A stretch of 64,000 nucleotides of DNA from Eudromia elegans (Eukaryota > Chordata > Aves > Tinamiformes > Tinamidae). Below the pieces are notes generated by a model. It saw only the letters and a program-made list of their open reading frames with translations. It searched no databases and was not told the origin of the DNA. Where the stretch lies: contig PTEX01000272.1 of the NCBI GenBank assembly GCA_003342815.1, positions 800,158 through 864,157 on the forward strand, read 5' to 3'. Position 1 is the stretch's first letter, and each line of letters opens with the position of its first letter. A program made the position numbers and the translations under genes. This document shows positions 41,286 through 54,700 of this stretch, one piece after another.

Positions 41286-43099
41286 CCAGTTCACACTCAG
41301 CTTCCCAGCCTTTCAGATCTCCAGAGCATACATGTGCGCTTTGATCAGCAGAACGTCTTTAGGGTTAATTCAAAATTAGATTATGATAGTAACACTCCAA
41401 ACAAACGCAGCAGCACCATTTCTTCTGTCATTAGTGACTTTTCATTTCCATAAGGAACCTGGCAGAAGGCACTAAATACCAAAGTCACCCAGCTAATAAT
41501 CACCCTCAGGGCATACACGTGCACTCTTCTTATGTATTCCACCCTAAGCTTCTATCTGAAAAGAATCAGTGATAAAATCTGCTAGCCATATTATCACATT
41601 TGAAATCAAACCAACGCCAGTCTGATTTTGGAGAAGGTGTCCACCACCTGGGTGCCTTTTTAGTAAATAGGCAAAGAAACTTTAAGCCAATTACTTTTTT
41701 TTTTTTTAAAAAAAAAAAAGAATTCCCTGAGTCAGAGTAGTTAGGAAAGTGCCAGGATACAGAGCCTAAACACTGCAACCACATGAAGCAGAAAGCAGGG
41801 GAAATTGCAGAGGAATAGATAGCAATCCAAGAAAATTAGAGAATATAGCAGAAAAAAATCAGTAGATGAATGGAAGAGATGCGAGCAAAGAGAATATGGG
41901 ATGGAAAGGCAGACAAATAATGAGATAATTAAAAAAAAAAAATACAAATAACAGGAATAGACAACTGCAGGATTTATTTCGGATATTTGCTTTTTTGGGG
42001 GAGAGGGGAAAGGAGGTGGGGAGGGTTGGCCTTCAGGTATTTTGCACATTGTTTTTGATATATCTTTCATTCAGGAATAATGTGTTTAAAATATCTTTAT
42101 TTTTAAGGGACTCAGTCTCCTTACTCACAAATTTATAATTCACAATAAAAGTGGGAAAAAAGATGGGATTTAGGTATGATGTAACACAATTACTATAGGA
42201 CTTGTCTTTAAAGCAAAGGACCTATGTTAGACTTGCATGTGCTTCTTCCCTTATTTATTCATTCAGAGCTTTATGTATGTTTACGTACTTTGCAGGCTAG
42301 AATGTTAAAGCCCCCTATTTAACTTCAAATGTGTTCTTCTAAAGTGTAATTTTACCACTTTTGTTCAAACAAATGCTATCAGTAGCTAATTGCCAAGGAT
42401 TCTTCACAGTTCGCGTCATCTATTTGTTCCATTCTCTGAAAGTGTCATATTCTATTTTGAACTCAGTTAAAAGCCCGATTTGTCATCGCGCTCTCTGGGA
42501 GCGCCACCACACTCAGGCAGCATGAGCCCTCTCCTCCCCCGTGCTCCGTTTATGACTTGTAAATACACCACGAAAGGAAGAGGCAAGTCTCCCTTCAACA
42601 GGCAGAAAAAACTGTTATGCACGCATGAAATGATCCGTGTATGTTCCCCATTTAAGGAGCACAGATTTCATGCTCATCAAAGCACTTCAGTGCTCCAATT
42701 ATTCATGTTCTTCTTTAGAAAACACGTTTTTTCTGTAAGAGCTGTAGTGTTCAAATGGCCCATGAAGTCTTTAGGAAAGGCATTATTTATTCCTTGGGAC
42801 CACCTTGCAACCTAAATCATCCACACGAATTTCCGAAAGAAGCTCATTTTCAGGAATTTCTGCACTCGGATGGCAGTGCACATTTCCCAGCAATTACAGA
42901 ATAGCGTGTGAGAATTGCTACAGTGCCCTTCGTGTACGAGGCAGCCGTAGTGAGAACCCTGTGGAGGTGCTGGGGAAGCCCTGGGCTGACATCAGCCCCA
43001 GTGTGAGACTACGGAGAGGCTGCGGGGGATCCCGTGGGGACCGGCACCCGTGTTCTGTCCAGCTGCTTCCCAGGCAGTAACTCTCAGGGTTAGCACAGC

Positions 43100-43560
43100 T
43101 AAGGAAGTAGTCCTAGCAGATTGAGGGGGCCCTTTCGAACCTCAGCAGAGTGGAGACCTGCCATGCACCTGTGGGAGTGTGCAGTCCGGAGGCCTGGCTG
43201 GCAGCGGATACACCTCCCACAGGGATGATCCCCTGACTCTCCGCCCAACCCCTGGGCTATATAGCTAATTGTAGCTGCGCAATAAAGTGGGACTTGAGCC
43301 ATCAGCCTCGTCCCCGGAGTTTTCCTCCGTCGCCACCCTCACCGGGGTGCAGGCCGCCCCACATGCACCCAGACTGTGCGTCCAGCCTATGCCTTGGGAG
43401 CCGCCTGCTGGCATCCCGGCTGTGCGGTCCCCACGTCTCCCTGTGGAGCTCTAAGTGCAAGTCTTCTACTAAAGTTATCCACTTTAACCGTTATGAGCTG
43501 CGAGTGTCTCTGATAGTATACAGGACTTTGTAGCCCAGAGGACTTTGCAATAGAACACTA
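43100..43560 (+). mobile_element. Possible LTR or LTR fragment (promoter/polyA cassette)
   Basis: A GC-rich block in AT-rich surroundings with a TATA-like TATATAG at 43258-43264 and AATAAA at 43281-43286, only about 20 bp apart. That spacing recalls the U3/R boundary of avian retroviral LTRs. I could not find convincing TG/CA ends with a target duplication, so the limits are approximate. A CpG-rich promoter of a noncoding RNA is an alternative. Confidence 0.38.
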
Positions 43561-43792
43561 GGAGTGTCCTGTGATCTTCAAAGGCCAAAATAATTGTGCT
43601 TATGTCCTCAGCAAGATTTAAACCTGGATTCAGAACACATTTACACCAAGAGAAAAATAATATAAGAACATGTTATTTTCTGTGAAAACCATCACGGGGA
43701 AAGTACTGTGATCAAGGATTTCAGTGTTTTTAGGTTTTGGGGTTTTTTTAAAAGACAGTAGTCCTTGCTTCATATATACATAAGCATAAGGA

Positions 43793-44000
43793 TATTTCTT
43801 TCCTGTGAGGGTGACAGAGCCCTGGCACAGGCTGCCCAGAGAGGCTGTGGAGTCTCCTGCTCTGGAGATCTTCCAAACCTGCCTGGATGCCACCCTGTGC
43901 CCTGTGCTCTAGGGGACCCTGCTGGAGCAGGGGGGTTGGACTAGATGACCTCTACAGGTCCCTTCCAACCTCAACCACTCTGTGAGTCTGATTCTGTGAT
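43793..44000 (+). mobile_element. CR1 LINE 3' fragment (plus strand)
   Basis: Starts at gagggtgacagagccctgg and runs through aggctgcccagagagg, ggggttggactagatgacc and cccttccaacc to the terminal octamer region ending ATTCTGTGAT. About 205 bp, in the opposite orientation to the copies on the left. Confidence 0.94.
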
Positions 44001-44840
44001 ACTCATAGGTTTGTATGTGTATGTGAATACATGTACTTCCCTGACCAGATTCAGAATATGGCTGTATGCAACAAACCAAAAGGGTCTACAAGTTACTGCT
44101 TAATCTTATCCTACCACTCAACGCTTCAGATGACCTTATAATAAATATGGAAAAATATCTGTATTTTCATCATTTGCTGCCATCTCTTAGGCTAGACTTT
44201 AGGCTGCAGTCTTCACTGCAGGCAAATTACATTAATGTTACAGCTCTGATGGTGCCACAACAATGTCTTCTGTTTTGGCTAAGATCAAGACTAGTACATA
44301 TATATATTCAAACTGCTATTACAGGTCACATTTAGGGGCTTAGTTTATATTTATCTAAAGTATTTCATAAAATTGTTAAGTTCAGCTTCTGTTTTTGCTT
44401 GCATCACATAGGTGTAGTTTTAAATATGCCACCATCTGCTGTCACAGGCCTGGGTTTAGTTTGACATCCTTCACACAGTTAATTTCTGTATTATATTGTT
44501 TCAGAATTAGCATCTTGTCTGCACATAGAGGCCGGGTACATTTATTCTGTGAAAACAATCCAAACCTTAAGCCCCTTGAATTATGACTTAAGAATACATT
44601 TGATAAGTTGACCTTTTCTCATAAATTTACTGCAAAATGCCTGGATAATTTCAAAAACTCCAGTGATAATCTCTATAAAGATGTGCCTGTGACATAATAA
44701 AAAATATTCCTTAAGAACTGCAAAAGTGTACAGAAATAGCTATAGAAGGAGAAAGCAGAGAGCAGAAAGAAGCAAACAGCAGAAAGTTGTCTTCAGTATA
44801 ACAAAAGCTGTAATGCAGTATTCTGTTCTAGGCGTAGTAA

Positions 44841-44880
44841 CTTTAGACTTTTTTTAGACTTTTAGACTTTAGACTTTTTC
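44841..44880. repeat. (TTTAGAC)n short tandem repeat
   Basis: Four imperfect units of ctttagact with variable T runs. Confidence 0.85.
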
Positions 44881-46236
44881 ATTATTATTATTTGGGATAT
44901 TTTTCTCTCTTCATTCTCCTCTTTCTCAAATGTTTCCAGTATTCTTTTGCTCAGCTGCAAGAACTTGAACAGCTTTTTCTCATGGACATACAGCACTCAT
45001 GGTGGGAAGCAGAGAAAGTAACACACTCCTATACAAGGAAAAACTTTCTCCACTCTTTAAAGCAACCTGCTTCTTGATTTTACTTTTGATTGTTAATGTA
45101 TATTTTTAAATAAAAATGCAAAAATAAACACCAAACTTTTACCAAAAAAAGAAAAGCTATAGCAAGTTCCTATCAAAGTATGTAATTAGGTACACAAAGC
45201 AACAGACAAGTCAAAACGGAGTGAGGATTTTTAGCGGTAGTGAGAAAAACACCTTTACTTGGATTTCTTTAGATTTCAACACTAGCTTATGAACCATGAA
45301 TCCTCGCTGACTGCAGTGTTGGTAAGAAGAGGTAGCACTGTAACCAATGCCAGTGGTATCAGGCGCTAAAAATGGCTAAAATGAATCCGTTTCAGCAAGA
45401 TTTATTTATTCAGATTATAAAGAGGTAAAAATTACATTCTAATTGCTACAACTTTTAAGGCCATAGAAGGATAAGACAGGTTACAGGAATGAGGCAGAAA
45501 AATACCCAAAGAGGAAGACAAATATGAAAATTAAACTTCAGGTCTTGCTTGTTATTAGTTTTATGGTCTAAAGGAAGGGAATTCAGGCTTTGAAAAGAAC
45601 ATTCTTAGTATTTAAAGCACCCACATCCCTTTTTTTCTCTTTCTTACATGTCTTACTGCTCTGTGGCAGACCCTCACATACAATAATGTTATAGCACCTG
45701 ATGTGCCTGCCGTCCCAGGTACACTGCTTTTGTTGCTGCAGTCAGAGCTGGTACACAGGAGAACCTAATGCCACTCAGAACTTCAGAGGAGCTAAGAGGA
45801 CTGACTCTAGCAGCTAAAATTCCTTGAGGATTGCCAGAGTCGGGAGGACAAAATTTGGCTCCAAACGTAGGAAAAGCCTAATGCTAAATTTAGGTCAGTC
45901 TGACCTCTTGCCTCTCACGGAGCTCAAGGTGACAAAACTTTACTAGACAGATCTTGGCAGCACTCAGGAAAGCAGCAGCTGTTGTTAAGGCCAAACACAT
46001 ACACACCAGCAGTTCCACCAGTGAAATTGAAGACTGATTTAAAAATCTACAGGATCTCTCCAGTGAGCCATCTCAAATTATCTTTTTTATTAAAAAAGAT
46101 TTTATTATTTTAAGAACTGTAACTATGAAGAATGTATTTGCAGGAAATATAATACTTAGAAGAAGAATATTCTTTTAAGTTACTTTTGGATCCAAATTTA
46201 ACTTGCTCATTTACCTCAAGTGTTTTTTCAGTTTGA

Positions 46237-46256
46237 AGACTGGAGATCTCCAGTCT
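46237..46256. repeat. Perfect 20-bp palindrome
   Basis: AGACTGGAGA followed directly by its reverse complement TCTCCAGTCT, with no spacer. It lies about 370 bp beyond the candidate polyA site. No family is recognised. Confidence 0.92.
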
Positions 46257-46609
46257 CTCAGTATTAGAGATCCCTCTATCAAAAGTATAAAGTGTACCTG
46301 GAACGGGCTTACTATTCTTGGTTATTTTTTACTTTCTTTCTAACATCCCAGTTAAACAGGGGTAGAGTGACTAAAAAATCTCTGTAAAGGTAAGTCCAAA
46401 TTTCAAGCCTTGCTCAGGACTCCTACTGCGGGACATCTCCTGCGAGCCCAAACGCAAACGGATGACTGTTCACAGGGGTCAGGAAGTCAAAGATAGCCAG
46501 AGACTGTGGCAGCTGCATCCCCCCTTGTGAACCACAGCCCGACGAGGGTGGCAGGCCGAAGACGCTCAGCTGGGCTGCTGCCACCGACCAGTGGCATAAA
46601 GGAATACAC

Positions 46610-46645
46610 TACACTGAACGGCTATTAAAGCACGTTTTATTGTAC
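46610..46645 (-). terminator. Candidate polyadenylation site (minus strand)
   Basis: On the minus strand AATAAA (46641-46636) is followed after about 15-25 nt by a plausible cleavage zone, then a GT-rich element (GTGTAGTGTATT around 46596-46607). This is the best-formed polyA signal downstream of RASEF. It could end the RASEF 3' UTR or an unrelated noncoding transcript. Confidence 0.5.
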
Positions 46646-49600
46646 AGCAATTTGCAATACAGAGAATGGGTAGTTCTTTCAAAATATATATATGTACAAA
46701 ATTACAGAGAACGCAGTGATCTGTAGCTTTGAGGAGGAACAAACTGCATGAACACCACAGTTCTATTTGTAAACAGTATAAAATACATTTCAAATGTTTT
46801 TGCACTTTAAAACCTGGTTATTTATACAATATACAATTGTTAGCAGAAGTTGGCACAGACAACCAATATTCACTGAATTTGATCCCCATACAAGTATGAA
46901 AATACACTTTCCTAAAAATACTTTGCTTTATATTCACTAGGAAACTTGCACAGCTGGGGTTTATTTGTTACTCAGCCACCTAATGACTGATTTTATTGAT
47001 GCCCAGATATCTATAATTATAACTCAAAGGGCTAAAAACTGTAGAAAAGGACATATTTCTAACAAACTGTGTAATGCAGTCGGTGTGCTGAAATTCTTTT
47101 AACCATAATAAACGTTTTCTCACATACTGAGATATGTGGAACAGAAAGGCCTTGAGGCCTAGGGATACCAGTAAGGAAGATTTAGCCTTGATCTAATAGA
47201 GTAGGAGAGAAATACTAAAATCTCTGTTGTTAAATATTACTGCAGTCTACGAGTAGCCTGGACAGGATCAGAGAAAGAGCAAATAGTGAGAAATTCACAC
47301 TGTAACAAACATGGCAGGGTTAGTGTTGAAGACACTTAAAATGCAGCTGAGGTATGGAATCAACTCTTCAATCAAAAACATTGTGGAAGTAGCTTTCCTG
47401 CCGAGATAAAAGTGCCTTGACAATATGAATATGAATCCCTTTTTCTGCTGGATTAGGTATAATCCACTTCCTCCTCTAAAAACGTTACCAGGTCTTACTG
47501 CACAGCAGCAGCAGCCTGTGGAACAAGAAAGCCTCTGCACCAGGATGCGTGCACGGACAGACTGCCCTGTTACAGCCGCACCGCGATGCTGCAGCACAAG
47601 GGCGACCTGCCCGGGTGCGCACCCCGCTGTGCCCCTTGCAGGAGTGGCCATGCATACACTGCCTGGAAAACATTTCAGCAGCCTATACAGACATAACACG
47701 GTGATTTATTTTTGCTAATATGAATATTTATGGACACGTAATTTTATAGTCCATACAAGAGCAGTAGCACTGCAACCATGCTGGGTCACAACTGTACCTG
47801 TAGGAACAATTAAGCAAGAGAAGTACCAGCACATCTTACTAAGCCATGAATTAACAGGAGTTGAACAGCGGTGGAACAGGTGTAAAGGGGATATAAAAAC
47901 ATGGTGATCAAAATCATATTGGCATATCTCACAGAAATCTTTGCCTCAAAAGTGTGCAACTTGCCACAATCAAAAGAGTAAAAAAAAAAAAAAAAAAAGA
48001 GTAAAAAAAAAAAGGACAAAATAATACCTTAATACCTTCATGTCAACTCAATAATCTTATTTACAAATTGCCAGGAAAAACACAAAAGGCTTTTCCTTTT
48101 AGAATAAATACGTGTATTATGGGAACATATCCACTAGTTAACAGGACAGCTTTGTGCAGTTAAGTGAACATTTCTTAAATACTACATAAAAATCAGAAAA
48201 ACAAAAGAGTGCAGTAGTACAGCCATGGCAGAACATAAACCTGATGTTTGTTTCCACATTTCAGGTGGAAGGCAAGATAACTTTTCAAAGCCAAACATAT
48301 AGGAGCCCTATGTAATTCACTATTTCCATGTACAAGCAGATGCTTCCATTTCTAAATTTAAACAATGATTTCATTCCAAGTTCTCTTACTTTACTATGAA
48401 TTCTATATAGTATTAAGGGACTGTTCAGACTTGATGACTTGATGCAATTGATAAGTTCAGGATTTCTAAAAACAGCACTAGCTAAGCAAGAGCTGCTAAT
48501 TTCAGTTAATTTCAGTTAATTAAGCTGCTAATTTCAGCTGCAAAATTTCAGTTTGATAATGTTTTTTCAAGTAACATTGACCATTAAACTGAAAGGTTGT
48601 AATTTCCAACTTTGAGTAGCATTAAAAAAAAGCCCACTGCTTCAAATTAAACTTGTTTTATCTGGCACAAAAATCACATAGCTTAAAAAAAGAGATTTTG
48701 TTTATAAAATTTGGCCAAGTAACCTAAGAGTGTTTTGAGACAATAAACTAAATGAGAATAAATGGAAATATCCTAGTCCTGCAGAGAGAAAAATAGACGT
48801 GAAGCTGGATCCCTGAAATTACTTCCTTCAACTAAATTCTCTACGGCCATGGACACTGACATGGCATTCTCTGGAGGATAAGAACCTTATAAACCAGTAA
48901 CTGCACATGCACACACTCTGCTGATTATGAATCTGGAATTTGTCTTTGAAAGCAACACCTCTCTAATTTTATAACGGTAAAGAGCAGGCTATTGGTGACC
49001 CAGTAACCTACATCTACTCAAAGGAAAATTGCAAAGAACACAGCCAAACTTCTCTTGGTGGCAGCAGACAACAAAATGGGGAAATGGCTAAAGATCATGG
49101 GAAAAGTATTTTCAGCAAAAGAAATATGGGAGCACAAATATGGGAGCAGACCATCCAAGGTGGTGGCAGGATCACTGTGTCTGGGTGTTTCCATAACTTT
49201 CCTGTGTACGCCTCTGTTAACCTGATCTAGAGCTGGCAAGAGCCCAGCTTTGAGTGGAAAATTGGACAAAACCACTTCCAGAAATCTTTCCAAACAGCTT
49301 TACGCGGGTATGTCAACAAGGTCTATGGAAACACATTTCACCTCATCAGCTGCAGCCCAAGGCCACAGCTGTTAAATGCTGTGGTTCAGCTCCACCATAG
49401 AATACTGAGCCCCAATCTAAACTCTGGAAGTTAGCAAAAGTTAGTAACACTGAAAGAACACCACTTTAGAATAAAACGAACAGCTCATAATTTGTGCTCC
49501 TTTTGTGCTGGGAAGACACTTCTTAAAGCCTGCGGGTCTTGAGCTTACACTTCAGAAACCAAGAGGATTGTCTGCCTCTCTCCTTAATAATGCAGGAGAG

Positions 49601-51646
49601 AACATCTGGAAATATAATTCACGGGTACTATACTTCCATTTCATTCCTTTGTGGCATGAGTAACTGTAGGGGTTTTTGTTGGTGATGGAGGCTTGGGTTT
49701 GTTTTTTAAACAGACAGTAGCACAGAAAAGCCTCTCCATGGCTCAGCTAAGTGTATTTTTTTCTCCTCAGCAATCAATGTATCTGTCCCTCCACTACTAC
49801 CTCAGTACCCCTACACCTATTTCAATCTCTGCTAGTTACTCCAGGAAAGTCTCAAAACTGCACTGAGGCTTCCGCAGTGCTGGCCTGCAGAACCTTACAA
49901 CCCTGAATCCTCCCCTGTGGAGTAGGGTAGGTCTGCGTGTGAAAACTGCCTCAGTACTTTGAAGATGATACATTTTCTCCTTACAAGAAGGAAAAGTGAA
50001 ATAAGATGTCTTATTTCATCTTCGTGTGTCTAATTTAGAGTATGCTTTCTGTAAATTGCTTAAGGACTAGTTGCTCTGGACAAGTGGTTTTAAAGGACAC
50101 CTAAGATAATTCTTTCCTTACTTTAAGGTAGTATTTTACTAGATCTGAACCATCTTATTTCTGCTAACTCTGCATTCTATAAAACCCTTATAAAACCTTT
50201 TTCTTAAGCCATACAGTGTTCAGTTATAGCATTGATAAAATACTGGAAGAGCTTCTACTTTTATGTTTTTTCTATCAGTTCAGAAAACTTTATCCAAACG
50301 ATGATTTAACAAGCCATGGAGATGTTTTCACCCCAAAGATGTTTTCTTAATATACAGAAATGACTGAAATGGCTAGGCCTGGAATGGTTCCTTTCTCATT
50401 CCAATTAAAATCACTGAAAGCTGAGAAGCATTAAAAGATGTTTGCTGATTGCAGAAATACATACAAATATAGGACTTCTGAGAAATTCTGTAAACGGCTT
50501 AGATTTTGGAGATCCGGGGTACCTAGACCCACAACTCACTAGTGAGCTTATCAGTGCTTTCTTAACATCAGCCAAAATTGTTCTCATTAAGATACGTAGT
50601 TCCTGTTCATTCTAGGGATTTCTTTTAATGAACCGTTTATACAGATAATTATGCATGTGCGGCAATTCTTATACTTGCAGATTTAAAACTTTTTTTTAAA
50701 AAAAAGTTAAAACACACTATTCAGTACTCATGTAACTCCTTAGTTAGTGTCTGAATGGCAAACATTAAAAATGAGGAGAAAAGACAACTAATACCTCTAT
50801 ATAATAGTAAAAACCAAATCTAAACAGACTGCAAAGTTTTGGGTCGATAATTCACCTCATCAATCCTATGTACCACAGATACTATGGTCTCCCTGAAATT
50901 TGGAACTGTCACAGTCTTTACAAACATTCCTTTGATTTCAAACCTGTGTAGGATCAAATTAAACGTCTACTTCTCAGTTTTGAATCAAATCCCAATTCCC
51001 AAAATTAAAAAAAAAAAATCTAACTCACCAACTTTTGTTCATTTATGACAAAACTCCATACATTTGCCACTGCGTACTGCAAAGAGAGTCCCCATTCCAC
51101 CCTCTGCTCACAACATAGGCTTTACTTTAAACTAGAAAAGCTTTTAGTAGTTCTGAGTTTTGCTAAGAAATGTATCATCAAGGAATAATTTAAGGCCTTC
51201 AAAAAGCTAGCTAGGCAGACAAGAGCCAAAAAAAGAGAATAAATTAATTAAGGCTGAAATTTCTCTGCCTATGAGTGATATTTGACATTACCATAGTATC
51301 TTTTTTACTCAAGAAATAGTCATATCGTGAAGAAAAAAGCAGGAAAAGGAAGAAAACTTATTACAGTATTGTACATATTGAGTATTGCAGCATTGATTCT
51401 GAGGTCACTTCATTCACTTAAATTATTTACAAAAGGTGATACCAGGGCCTAAAGGACAAAGCAAGTGCAAAAATGTGAGAGAGTAAAAAGGAGAAGCAAT
51501 TTTTCCATGATGCACACTTGCTAAATACAAAAATGTGCAAGTCCACAATAGAACGAATGTGTTTTTGAAATCCTTCATTTTTCCTTTTTTAAACAACAGT
51601 AGAAATATGCAAGTAGATTATTTAGGTCAGTAAAAGAATCTGCCAT
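46620..51646 (-). other. RASEF: Possible long RASEF 3' UTR (extent uncertain)
   Basis: Downstream of the stop there is no recognised repeat or other gene for about 5 kb. The first canonical AATAAA on the minus strand is at 47710-47705, then 46997-46992, 46965-46960 and 46641-46636. The last is followed by a GT-rich stretch as expected for a cleavage site. A proximal non-canonical signal could equally end the message much earlier, for example ATTAAA near 50.63 kb. A small GC-rich patch with several CpGs sits at about 47490-47665. The ORFs in this stretch show no recognisable protein. Confidence 0.45.
47980..48012. repeat. Interrupted poly(A)
   Basis: An A19 run, GAGT, then an A11 run. GAGT also precedes the first run (with overlap), suggesting a slippage or duplication product. 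Confidence 0.8.
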
Positions 51647-51755
51647 TCAAACACTGCAGCAGTTCTTCATGAGCGCCGATTTTTTGACAGGTGTCCCAGC
51701 CAGGCTGGTTACTGACCTCGTATCATCTTCATTATCACTTCGTTTTCTCACTTCT
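51647..51755 (-). CDS. RASEF: RASEF last coding exon (prenylation tail and stop)
   Basis: 109 bp of coding sequence: one base completing Arg, 35 codons and TGA (revcomp of 51647-51649). The acceptor is ATTTACAG. It encodes the hypervariable C-terminus beginning [14 protein letters not shown] and ending MKNCCSV. The CCxx arrangement is the expected Rab geranylgeranylation site (human ends CCNG). The exon continues into the 3' UTR. Confidence 0.96.
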
Positions 51756-54700
51756 CTGTAAATAAATAAACAAACAAACAGGGACAAAGCTCAATAAACA
51801 TACTTCTATTCATATTCACTATTTCGTTTTTCTCAGTATATCTTATACAGCATACTACCATTATCGCTTTCCAAGTTCAATTCATAAACTTTCTGTAAAA
51901 TAGCACACAAATAAATATATATGTATATACATATATAAAACTTTCAGCACATCTCAATCATCTCTAAGTATCTACTTCGGAAACAGCATCACTACTATAA
52001 ACAAATCACATTTAGTGACAGAAACATAATAACTTTTGACAGTGATAACCAGTAACCAGGGATGACCCGATAACCAGTAACATGTGCTCTCTTTTCTTTC
52101 GCTCATTTTTTCTTTAATTTATTAACTGTTACCATCACCACAGAAATTGAAAATATTCACAGCTGAAAGTATAAAACTAAAAAATACGTAATTCCTAGTA
52201 CACATTTATCTTTGGAGCATATTGTTAGATGTTCTGTTACAAACGTTGGCTTAGAAGTTGTATATGTACATATGATTATCAATTTTTATTCCTGTTACAA
52301 GCATTCTAGAATGTCAAAAGCTCACTCCATAATTTCCTGCTTAAGTGAAACAAAGTCAGTCATATATAAGTAGAATAAATTAATGGTGTTTCTCTAAAAA
52401 TACAATTCTACTCAGCATAGTAATTATGTCAGAAAGAAATCATAAAAAGGGAAAAATGTTTAGTCCAGAAGTCAGTCTGCTCTATTTAAATGTTCCCCAT
52501 AGAAAGTTTTAAAAATCAAAAATAGTAACTTTCATTATATGATGTAACAAATTTTGCATAAAGGTATCACAGCCAGTCACTCCAGAACATGTATAACAAG
52601 TATATGGGTAAGGTCTACAGCATCTGGGGATTGCTGAAGTTAGTGAGGTAAACTCTTAGAATCTTATTTTTAAGATTCTGAAAAATAAAGAGTCTCTAAA
52701 CAGAAAAAAATTAATCCTTGAAACAAACAATTTAATAAATTTTAAATTTAAAAGGTCATTTACTGTGATTAATGTTACCTTAGTGTACTGTATGTACTAG
52801 TAGATTGTGTACTCACAATCTACTGCTGCATTCGTAACCAAATTCCTGGAAAACAGTCATTCAAAAAAAAAAGATCAACTGAAATCAACTGACTGTCACC
52901 AGAAGATAAATGACTGGCTGTGCTCTTTCCGCACCTCTGACATTTACGTTTTGCAGGTAATTCAGGTACCTTTCCAAGTCCTAACTGAATAAAAACAAAT
53001 CCTGCCCAGAAAAACAATTCTTCCTATTCAAGTCATTTTAATTAAAAGTATTTTACCATGCAATAACCAAATACCAACCATCAAAAGTTTATTTAATCAA
53101 GCTGCTGCAAAAATTAAATGAATATAGTAAATAATTATGCCCTTAGTCTCCATGTTTCAAATTTAAAATTCAGAATTCAATTTAGAATTCAAATACTGCC
53201 AACTCCTTAAAATAAAATGGTAATAAAGAAGGGCTTAGAATTGTAATGAGTTTTAGAAGTAAAAGAAGTGCAGTAAAAGTTTAGCTCATTTTTTTAATGA
53301 AAATAACAACATTGCTGGATGGATACAACTATTTCTATTTAGAGAAAGTGACAAGAAATATGTGTCATTAGAACCATCTGGAATAAAACTATGTATATGA
53401 ACTGATGAATGAATCAACATGTGTATTTTGAAAGAATCTGTATTAATTATATGCAAAACTATGTAAAATGTACTCCTACATGTATTTAAGAGTTAAGAAA
53501 ATAAATCCATGTATCTCACTAAAAAGTCATTCACAAAACAGGTTTAAAAGTGTGACTTTAATAACGAAGCTCCAGTATTAAGATAGTAGAGATAGTAAGA
53601 CTACTAAGGTAGTAGTCTTTGTGTGTGTATGGCTAAAATGTGCATTTTATAAAATATAAGCACAGCTGCTTACCGAGCAAGATGAAGAACTGCTTCTACA
53701 ATATTAGAACCATCTTTAGCACTTGTTTCACAAAATAAGGCATTGTAAGTCTGCAAACAGAAAATAAAACGTTAAGCCAGTGTAGTCTATAAGGTTTTAT
53801 CTAGATATTTTAACTCATAAATGGTTGCCTCTATAACTCCAGATAGTTATTACACACCTCTTTAAATGAGTATGATTCATTCTAGTCATCCCATTCTCTA
53901 CTACAGTCACTTTAATATTGGAAAAAGTATTTTATTTTATTATTATGTTTTCCTAAACTCAGGATATTTTGGTTAACAAACTGAATTAGAAACAAATCAT
54001 AGTCTCATCTTAAATCTTCTTGCTCTCCAGACTGCAAAATAGGAAACAAGCTACTGGGAGAATTTACTGAAGCCACGCTGACACTCTTTACCCTATCAAG
54101 TGTTATTCTTGCTTAACCAGAAATATTACACTGTACATAATGGACAAGGTACCACTCTAGTGCAACCATTTGATTGTACATGCATTACACTCTATTGTCC
54201 AGGCACTCCATACTCTGTTGTCCTCCTGTCCTGCAAAACACAGGACACAGGATTCTTTCCTTCCTGAATGATAGAAATATGGAAAAAAACATATCCATAC
54301 TTTCACTTAGAGCAGGTAGTTACCACCCTCTTTTATTTCTGCAGACATGCAGGAACAAAAATGTCTTGAAGATGAAAATATGTCACTCAAGCCAGATAGG
54401 AACAGGTTAGATGGAGAGCCTCACTCCTCATACTAATTTTGAAAATTTTTCTATGAAGGCATAAAAGCTCACTCTCCCAGTCCACACACCTTTCTTTGAC
54501 CGTAAAGACTGAAGAACAGGTCAGCTGATGATGAAAGCCAGCTCAGTGGAGACTGAATGAGATTTCAGTCAGAACACACAGTCAATAGAGTAACTGTGAT
54601 GAAAAATATCCAGTAACACTGATTAAATTTTAAATTATTGACTAGAAAATGACTTTTGTTTACTAGTATTTCATGTAGCTTTCCATTTAAAGCTCCCCGG

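Larger units (their letters stand above)
38533..43099. other. Intergenic, no gene seen
   Basis: AT-rich with the poly(T) tract, the purine tract and a TA microsatellite just before it at 38797-38822 (upstream side). ORFs overlapping the purine tract are compositional. Confidence 0.7.
44001..46609. other. Intergenic, no gene seen
   Basis: Unique AT-rich sequence containing the TTTAGAC repeat and the 20-bp palindrome. A GC-richer segment lies at about 46430-46590, beyond the candidate polyA site. Confidence 0.7.

Noticed and set aside
41023-41379. 118-codon ORF rich in Lys/Glu/Gly/Arg
   Set aside because: It is the translation of the purine microsatellite, not a protein.
1-46600. CRISPR arrays, operons, prophage or bacterial defence systems
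   Set aside because: The sequence is vertebrate. No regularly spaced direct repeats or prokaryotic gene organisation are present.
47295-47699. 134-codon minus-strand ORF in the possible 3' UTR
   Set aside because: It overlaps a GC-rich patch with competing ORFs on both strands. The Cys/Arg/Ala-rich product resembles no known protein.
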